This document shows, piece by piece, positions 25,843 to 31,520 of a stretch of DNA of 31,520 bases. Each line of letters opens with the position of its first letter. The first letter of the stretch is position 1. The stretch is from assembly GCA_000708835.1 (NCBI GenBank), contig DF237758.1, positions 1 to 31,520 of the forward strand. The letters are read 5' to 3'. The translations under genes were made by a program, and so were the position numbers. Origin of the DNA: Klebsormidium nitens (lineage: Eukaryota; Streptophyta; Klebsormidiophyceae; Klebsormidiales; Klebsormidiaceae). The notes under the pieces were generated by a model that searched no databases, had not been told where the DNA came from, and saw nothing but the letters and a program-made list of their open reading frames with translations.

Positions 25843-27213
25843 ACGACAAAGATCAAGAAGCTGCAGCTAGAACAAGACGGACGTCATTATGCAGAGCGAT
25901 TTCGCGCAATCTGAATAAAGTATCATTCCACACATAAGTCGTTCACGACTGTCCGCAAGCTCTATGAATTGGACAGTTGCAAACCCAAAGTAAGAGATTC
26001 TATCTACAAGAGATCTACAGTTGGCAACGCACAAACCTCAATTGAGTCGAGCGAAGCTAAGGCAAGACAATTGTTTGCCTTGAGCATCAGGTTAGCATCC
26101 ACTCGCACCTGGAAAAGACCGATAAAACCTGCGCTATTGAGGCGAGAATGTTTCAGGGACTCAGAGTGGGCTTTCACACCAAGTTCGCTTTCAATTGGGT
26201 CACCGCCTTACCATAGCCCTCTCCCCCATGCCTCCGTGCTTCTCTCTCAGAAACGCGCCGACAGCGTATCTGGGGCCGGCGATTGTGGCAGCCGAACTGC
26301 GATTGGTTGCGTTTCAGCAGATTGTTCTCCGCTTTCCTGAGATGAGAGTGTGGGTGAGAACATGCTGGACGCATGCGAGGATAGAAGAGGCTGGGGACGA
26401 GGACGTGCACTCTGTGCGGAGAACGCCAAAAGAGCTGGGATAGGGGCGAGTTTGGATGAAGATGTTGGTAGAATATGCAACTTGGACTGAAGCAGCAGCC
26501 TTTAAGAACAGCGTGCAGAAGTGGCCTCCATGCATCTTTCTTTCGGCTTTCCTGACATGATCAGAACGCTGAAGTATTGGAGTTGATTGGCCGCAGCGCT
26601 GTTCATGAGTAGCCAGGCATTGCAGGGCCAAGGTAAGGCATTGTTCCTCTAGCAACTCAGGCTTTGCTCCCCTATTTGTGGACACAAACGTGAAGAATCT
26701 GGGAATCTGGATCCCTGAAGTCATCTGATGCCTGCATAAAGGGCTTTGAATGGAGATCCCGTCAGGATATGCACTATTTTCCAAGTTCTTTCAAATATTC
26801 CTGGACGCACCATGAGATCTGGAGGCGTGTTTCCAGCTGCGTCGTGGACATTAGGGCCAGTCTCTGCGGAAACACACCAAGCACCGGCCTTCACTATGTT
26901 TCATCTGGTTAGAGAGAGTGACAATGAGGCTGCTTGGAAAACCTTCAAGAGAGTCCTCTCATGCCAGCACAAGATTTGGCACAAACTGAGCTTGAGACAA
27001 CCAGCGCTCATAGACAGGAATGAAAGCTGCAGAAACATACTTGGTACTGAGAACACTTGCCAAGTGTCTTGAACCACTTTCCCAAATGGTGGAGAGTCCC
27101 TAGCGCAGGCAGACCAATCTAATGGCGTCCATGATGCACATTGCCTATCAATAGAGGAGCCCCAATCCCAAACCCCTCGGTGACACCGCCGGAAGCAAAG
27201 CATTTAATCTCAC
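25843..27213. other. Mostly non-coding; possible introns of a minus-strand gene
   Basis: No clear gene. Minus-strand splice-like signals are scattered here: a CTGCAG acceptor near 27027, and CCGCAG at 26864 followed by a 53-base segment to a GTGCGT donor at 26810. Downstream exons of the candidate gene starting at 27576 could therefore lie here. None could be confirmed. Confidence 0.3.
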
Positions 27214-27576
27214 CTGTACAGATAGTGGTAGTGCTACCAAAAAGACGCACCGTCTGCAAGAGCAGAGAAAGTTTTTAGCACATCTAACATGGTCTATTAT
27301 TTACAACTGCAAGTGCATTATTCTCAAATACACCCGCAACTTTTAACAGATTCAGATCTTATCCTCACAGTGCTGTACTCTGGAACTGAACCCACATTGC
27401 CCGTAGTTGCTAACTGCCTCTGCGAAAGACCGAATGGTCTGCGCATGCTGCCAGCTGGAATCTGGGACAAATTCAAATTGCAGCCCACTTACCTGGCTGC
27501 TCGCAGCGCACCGGGCCTGATTCAGAAAAACGGACAAAAGAGCAATTCCAATAGATCCCGCCATCGGACTCGCCAT
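27214..27576 (-). CDS. Candidate 5' exons of a secreted or membrane protein, minus strand (partial)
   Basis: The ATG at 27576 opens a 28-codon exon (to 27493). It has a signal-peptide-like N-terminus: a short polar start, hydrophobic IGIALLSVFL, then ARCAASSQ. It ends at a consensus donor CAG|GTAAGT. A pyrimidine-rich acceptor (TCTGCTCTTGCAG|) leads into a 40-base exon at 27253-27214, in phase, reading TVRLFGSTTTICTG and ending at G|GTGAGA. A third exon may start at 27026, after TTTCTGCAG, reading on as AFIPVYERWLSQ. No family is recognised. It could even be the 5' end of the same gene as 24844-25842, which is on the same strand. Confidence 0.35.
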
Positions 27577-28708
27577 ATTTTAAAGGCTGGGAAAGTTTGA
27601 CAATCCCCGCTAAAGGAGCTCAACGCAGCGGCATATGTTGTGCTTATCTAAGCATGCTGCCAACAGACGACCTGTCAAAGCTGCCGGGAACCTCGCAGCG
27701 CCCTTGAAGAGAGGGCCCTGCAGGATTTCCCAGCTATTGGACCTCGCTTTGATCACATTGTTGGCCGCCTCGCCATGCAATGCAGTAAGCAGTTCCCAGT
27801 TTTTGTAAAGAATTGCAGAATCAGAAGCTTCCTGGACTTCTCAGGAGTGGTGCTATGCAAGTACCTAGCCAGCTGAGCTCACCAGCGCCAACCCTAAACC
27901 TTACGATATTACGAACACAGGACTCGAACCCCACCCAAACCCTGCAGGCTGTGTTGCTCGTTGCATTATCGCGGCCGCGTCGCGCCCGGCTCTTAGCAAT
28001 TATAGCAGAAATGATCATTAATTGCGGGCCGGGCCGGGCCATTTTTGCAAGAGGAATTCGGTCACTCTCAGTGGTTCGTAGAGTAGCAATTGAGGTATGT
28101 GTTTCGATGCGACTAGACGTATTGATGTGGCCCCGGACGTGCACTGTCGTTATTCACCACATGAGCTGATCGAGTTGCTGCCGCATGCTATTTACGCAAA
28201 CGATGGCGTCCCAATTGCGCGCGCAAGCAGTGGCAGAGATGGCTCGCCGACCGTCATGACCGCCAGTTTCTGACTTCCAGTCATTGCTCCCATCAGCACA
28301 CAACATCAATCATGTTACCTTGTCTCCACGCAACTAATAGCAAAAGTTCCTAGCTAGCTGACTAGCTTTATAGAAGTTTATATAGAAGCTTTGTTGCGCT
28401 TATGGCGCATCACTTAGGGGTCAATAGAAACCGCACAGTCAACGCTTGAAAACGGGCCCATGATCGATGCTGCAAAGACCAAATGTTGAGGGCCACGGCC
28501 AGATAGTATTGCGGAGCGCGCGCCGGCCGACCCTCGGCGATGATAGTAGGTGCAGCACGCAGGGCTCAAAAGGCAGATCAACTACGGTCGGTCACTCGAC
28601 GAGCTTCTGATAGGTTCAACCAGTGCGAGACTTTCATGACCAGAAAGAACGACACATGACTGATCGATCTAGTAGACCCGGTCTCATGTGGCGCTTTGAC
28701 TCGAGCGG
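27577..28708. other. Non-coding stretch between host-like and viral-like DNA
   Basis: No gene is supported. A GC-rich patch with GGGCCGGGCCGGGCC lies near 28025. This interval should contain the host/virus junction if the right end is an insertion, but I see no clean target-site duplication. Confidence 0.35.
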
Positions 28709-28870
28709 TCAGAAAAAGGAAACCGTGCCACCTACGAAGTGCGGACCTCTCAGGATAACTCCGATGTCATTGGCCTTGAACAGGGGTCTTGTGCCCTCCC
28801 AAATGATATCCACTTCGTAGCTCTCTCCGTTCACGACGAAGGCCTTGAGGATGTCCAACTCGTGGCCCAT
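28709..28870 (-). pseudogene. Truncated Bro-N domain fragment (NCLDV type)
   Basis: The minus-strand frame from the ATG at 28870 to a stop at 28711-28709 encodes 53 residues. It reads LDILKAFVVNGESYEVDI and then TRPLFKANDIGVIL. This is the pattern of Bro-N (BRO/ALI family) domains common in giant viruses and their relatives, where KAF..N, a PLF[RK]A[SN]DIG motif and then V/IL are conserved. These N-terminal domains are thought to bind DNA. The expected continuation (an SNIR-like segment and a C-terminal domain) is missing: the frame runs into unrelated residues and a stop. It lies downstream of the viral kinase-like gene on the same strand and fits decay of an inserted viral gene. Confidence 0.65.
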
Positions 28871-28910
28871 GGTTGCCTCGCGCTGTGGATGGTTCTTTCT
28901 ATGATACTCG

Positions 28911-29005
28911 AGTTCCTAAGCTTGAGGGCGTGGCGCTCATCCCTGGGTCTCGTCCTCATTGCACAATTCAAGTCCTTAAGCTTGAAAGCGTGGCGCTCAT
29001 CCCTG
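28911..29005 (+). repeat. 60-base tandem repeat
   Basis: The bases AAGCTTGAGGGCGTGGCGCT (28918) recur 60 bases later as AAGCTTGAAAGCGTGGCGCT (28978). Similarity runs from AGTTCCT/AGTCCTT to TCATCCCTG. The pair sits just upstream of the Bro-N fragment as read on the minus strand, and its TAG closes the frame before that fragment. It may be promoter-proximal or a simple duplication. Confidence 0.75.
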
Positions 29006-29154
29006 TCCCATCCACAAGGAACCCACGTTCCTAGGTCTGTCAGACCAGACCTTCCTTAGGTCCTTCACCAGCCCGCGCTCTGTCGGAATGTCACATCGTT
29101 GATCCCAAAAGCTGTCTGCACGGAATGCATGCCAACCAGAATTGATACTCTGCT

Positions 29155-30122
29155 TTATCTGAAATTTGTTTCAGCCGAGTGGTAAGCCGAGATTGAGCGT
29201 GGTGACTTATTCAGGACGAGTGAATGGAAGAAGTGGGCCGCCTTGGCGTCTGGGTTGTACCACGCAAACCCCCGACCGCCCTGGACAGCATTTACATAGC
29301 GTCGTAGCCCGATTTTGTCGCTCTTCCAAACGGTTTTCAAGCCTGCACCCTTGTTGAGGGCGGACTTAACCTGTTTGGCCTTCGTTTTAGGCAGGATCAG
29401 AGCGTAACCAAAGTCGATGATTGTTACCTTTCCGGTCTTCTCGTTAAAAACATGTTTCCAGCGTGCATATCCGCATGAATAGCTCCCAGCAGCCAGAGCG
29501 TGAGGATTGCTCGTTCAATGACGGTAAACTGCACGCTGGTCAGGTGTTTTTCGTGGCTCACGAACTTGTCGATTGGCTGCCCTGGAGCCTCTCCCATCAC
29601 CGTAATGAATGCCATCCCCATCCTGTCATGGCCCTCCAGAAGGCCTGCGTAGAAGATGGGCGGCACCACGTCACTGCCACAAACCTTGGAGCCTCGGAAC
29701 GTCGTTTCCTGGTTATGCAACCATGATTGCAACTTGCACTCCCTCTGGCATTCATCAATGTCGTCATAGTCATCTAGCAGATGGACCTTGATGACCACGG
29801 AGGAGGGCGCCATTTTAGGGTTCCCAATCACGTAGGCGCTGAGGCACCGAAACAGCTGATTGTGGAAGGCTGCGGGCGCCTGCTTGGCCCGGTAGGCACG
29901 GCCGTGGCTTCCGGCCGAGAGGAATCCAAGCTTGCCCCCGAGCTTCAGCTCCTCCAGGAACCTCTTGCCTCCACCCTCTGTCGGCCGGAAGTCGGAGGGA
30001 GCAAGGTGGCCTTTGGAAGGAATCGTGGCGTTCAGAAAGGGAAGAGTGACCCTGTTGCGCTGGCGTCTGCCCTTCACCCAGTGGCTGTAGGGGCCTCCGT
30101 CTGCAGGTGGGCTCAGATCCAT
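29155..30122 (-). CDS. Protein-kinase-like gene of giant-virus type, frameshifted
   Basis: The ATG at 30122 opens 232 codons. These show a glycine-rich loop (GSHGRAYRA, residues 71-79), a VAIK-like lysine (VVIK, K112), an acidic helix-C region (about 121-128) and a catalytic loop HADMHAGN (216-223). The frame then stops at 29424. The next frame continues directly with VTIIDFGYALILP, supplying the metal-binding DFG, and runs to a stop at 29155. Read as one gene it would be about 322 residues, a minimal kinase fold. The break falls in a run of five A (T on the coding strand) at 29446-29450, where one more base would restore the frame. It is divergent from the capsid gene, 78 bases away. Active-site residues suggest a once-functional Ser/Thr or atypical kinase; the substrate is unknown. 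Confidence 0.8.
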
Positions 30123-30200
30123 TGGTTATAGCAGAGATAATGATCCACGTTCGTGCCAGTCACTTTCGTTTTTTTTTTTCACCTTAGTGTATTGGTGAGT
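30123..30200. promoter_or_regulatory. Divergent intergenic promoter region (kinase / capsid)
   Basis: These 78 bases separate the two viral start codons and must hold both promoters if the genes are expressed. They include a T-rich run near 30170-30179 and TTATAGCAGAGATAA on the left side. I cannot assign a specific NCLDV early or late motif. Confidence 0.45.
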
Positions 30201-31428
30201 ATGTCAGGAGGTCTTCTGTCTTTGGTGGCTCAGGGCGCCCAGGATGCTTACCTCACGGGAAGCCCTCAAATCACGTTCTTCAGGATCGTCTATTGCAGGT
30301 ACACCAACTTTGCTTTGGAAGCCATCGAGCAGACATTCAATGGCGCGGCTGATTTCGGCCGCCGCGTCACGGCCACGATTTCTAGGAACGGGGACCTGGT
30401 GACCACGATGTATCTGCAGGTCACCCTGCCGGCGCTGACTTCGACCACGACGCATACGGAGCTGCGTTACATCAACTCGGTGGGCCACGCCCTCATGCGA
30501 AACGTAGAGGTGGAGATTGGAGGTCAGAAGATCGACAAGATCCCATCCGAGTACATGGAGATCTTCCACCAGCTGTCGATGCCCGAGGAGAAGAGGAAGG
30601 GTTACGAGGAGATGGTCGGCCAGCCGAGCAACAGCGACACGGTCCCGTCTTCCAACAGGACCACCGCTGACACGGCCCTCTTGAACCTCAATCACTCCAC
30701 CACGCTTTACATCCCGCTCTTCTTCTGGTTCAACCGAGTGCTAGGGAACGCTCTGCCGCTCATCGCCCTTCAATATCACGAAATCAAGGTCAATATTGAA
30801 TTCCGTTCCCTTAATGAGCTCTACAGGTCCAATGTGGCTGTTTCTTTCAACCCGGTCCCGTCAATCGTGAGTGCCTCGTTGTACGTCGATTATGTTTATT
30901 TAAATACGGACGAAAGGAGAAAATACGCATCTTCTTCGCACGAATTTCTAATAGAGCAGCTCCAATTTACGGGTTCAGACACTTGGAGCGGCGGAACGGG
31001 CACCAGCAAGATCCGAATGTCCTTCAATCACCCCGTCAAGGAGCTGATCTGGACATGCACACCAAGCGCCAGCGCATCTGCCGACCCCGTTGCCGGCAAC
31101 ATGTGGTTCGACGGCGGAGAGCAGAATTCGGGAACCGACCTGATGACGACCGGAAAGATCCTGCTCAACGGCCACGACCGCTTCCAGGAGCGGGCCGCCC
31201 CCTACTTCCGCCTGGTGCAACCGTACCAGCATCACACCAGGATCCCCAGTTGACCGCTTCATCTACGTCTACAGCTTCGCCTTGAAACCGGAAGAGCATC
31301 AACCATCGGGAACTTGCAACTTTAGCAGAATCGATAATGCGGCGCTCAACCTCGGCCTCGACAGCGACGACCCTGTCAAGATCTCCGTTTATGCCGTCAA
31401 CTACAACGTTCTACGTGTGACCTCGTGA
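30201..31428 (+). CDS. MCP: NCLDV major capsid protein, frameshifted near the 3' end
   Basis: This is the main outer capsid protein of nucleocytoplasmic large DNA viruses, a double jelly-roll that trimerises into capsomers. The start ATG at 30201 gives MSGGLLSLVAQGAQDAYLTG, then PQITFFRIVYCRYTNFALE and TFNG. These are hallmark N-terminal words of the family; a GTG at 30153 in the same frame is not needed. The first 350 codons are intact and cover the N-terminal jelly roll and most of the C-terminal one (for example PLFFWFNRVLGNALPLIALQYHEIK). The frame then stops at 31251. The +1 frame continues with the conserved YVYSFALKPEEHQPSGTCNF and ISVYAVNYNVLR words to a stop at 31428. One extra base near 31250 explains the break. 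The total would be about 408 residues, slightly short for the family, and the usual glycine-rich tail after NYNVLR is absent. Confidence 0.93.
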
Positions 31429-31520
31429 AGCGGCGTTGAACAGAATCGACTCGGGGTGAGAGAGATACGGCTGGAGAGACGATATACGAGCTGAAGATAG
31501 CTGTTGAGTGATAACTCTCT
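31429..31520. other. Window end, no feature seen
   Basis: There are 92 bases after the capsid stop, purine-rich, with no gene visible. Confidence 0.3.

Noticed and set aside
26314..26784. 156-codon open frame on the minus strand
   Set aside because: Cys/Ser/Thr/His-rich composition without motifs, with no supported start and no clear splice partners.
26811..26863. Ankyrin-like exon on the minus strand (GPNVHDAAGNTPPDL)
   Set aside because: It is flanked by a CCGCAG acceptor and a GTGCGT donor and recalls an ankyrin repeat. It is too short, single and isolated to claim.
27905..27945. tRNA-like GGTTCGAGTCC word on the minus strand
   Set aside because: The flanking bases do not form a T-stem, and no anticodon or D arm is found at the right distance.
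29463..30131. Plus-strand open frames within 29463-30131
   Set aside because: These are antisense shadows of the kinase-like gene, which has catalytic motifs on the minus strand.
30153..30200. GTG-initiated N-terminal extension of the capsid gene
   Set aside because: Capsid proteins of this family begin at or near the MSGGL/MAGGL word, which has its own ATG at 30201. The extension is hydrophobic and encoded by a T-run.
30204..30695. 163-codon minus-strand frame under the capsid gene
   Set aside because: It is an antisense shadow of the GC-rich capsid coding sequence.

Overview
The window looks like nuclear DNA of a green-lineage (chlorophyll a/b) alga that carries a decaying piece of giant-virus DNA. 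The clearest host gene is a light-harvesting chlorophyll a/b-binding protein of LHCII type (plus strand, 19035-23358) in eight exons. All seven introns are GT-AG and the spliced frame gives 264 residues, with a transit-peptide-like N-terminus. I cannot name the species; a chlorophyte or streptophyte alga fits best.

Left part (1 to about 18 kb): no convincing complete gene. A Pro/Ser/Thr-rich open segment ending in a good splice donor (114-392) may be an exon remnant. Most of 2.4-17.7 kb is built from diverged copies of one non-coding unit of roughly 2 kb. Four direct-oriented copies (about 9.1-10.6, 11.06-12.85, 13.57-14.6 and 15.9-17.7 kb) line up collinearly through many anchor words. An inverted copy lies at 5.57-6.26 kb and shorter pieces lie near 2.4 and 3.8-4.1 kb. 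No ORF is conserved between copies.

Middle (18-23.4 kb): a GC-rich palindromic patch, a perfect 13-bp hairpin, then the LHCII gene. Its introns hold three local tandem duplications. Two of these re-copy the end of an exon together with its 5' splice site, and one of the two looks like a duplicate helix-A exon.

23.4-28.7 kb: mostly non-coding, with two minus-strand sets of exon-like segments at 24844-25842 and 27214-27576. They have phase-compatible splice sites but no recognisable family.

Right end (28.7-31.4 kb): a small nucleocytoplasmic large DNA virus (NCLDV) cluster. It holds a truncated Bro-N domain fragment (minus), a protein-kinase-like gene broken by a one-base shift (minus), and a divergently transcribed major capsid protein gene (plus) with a one-base shift near its 3' end. 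Intron-rich host DNA on the same molecule and three damaged viral genes point to an endogenous giant-virus insertion. A chimeric assembly, or base errors behind the two shifts, remain possible.
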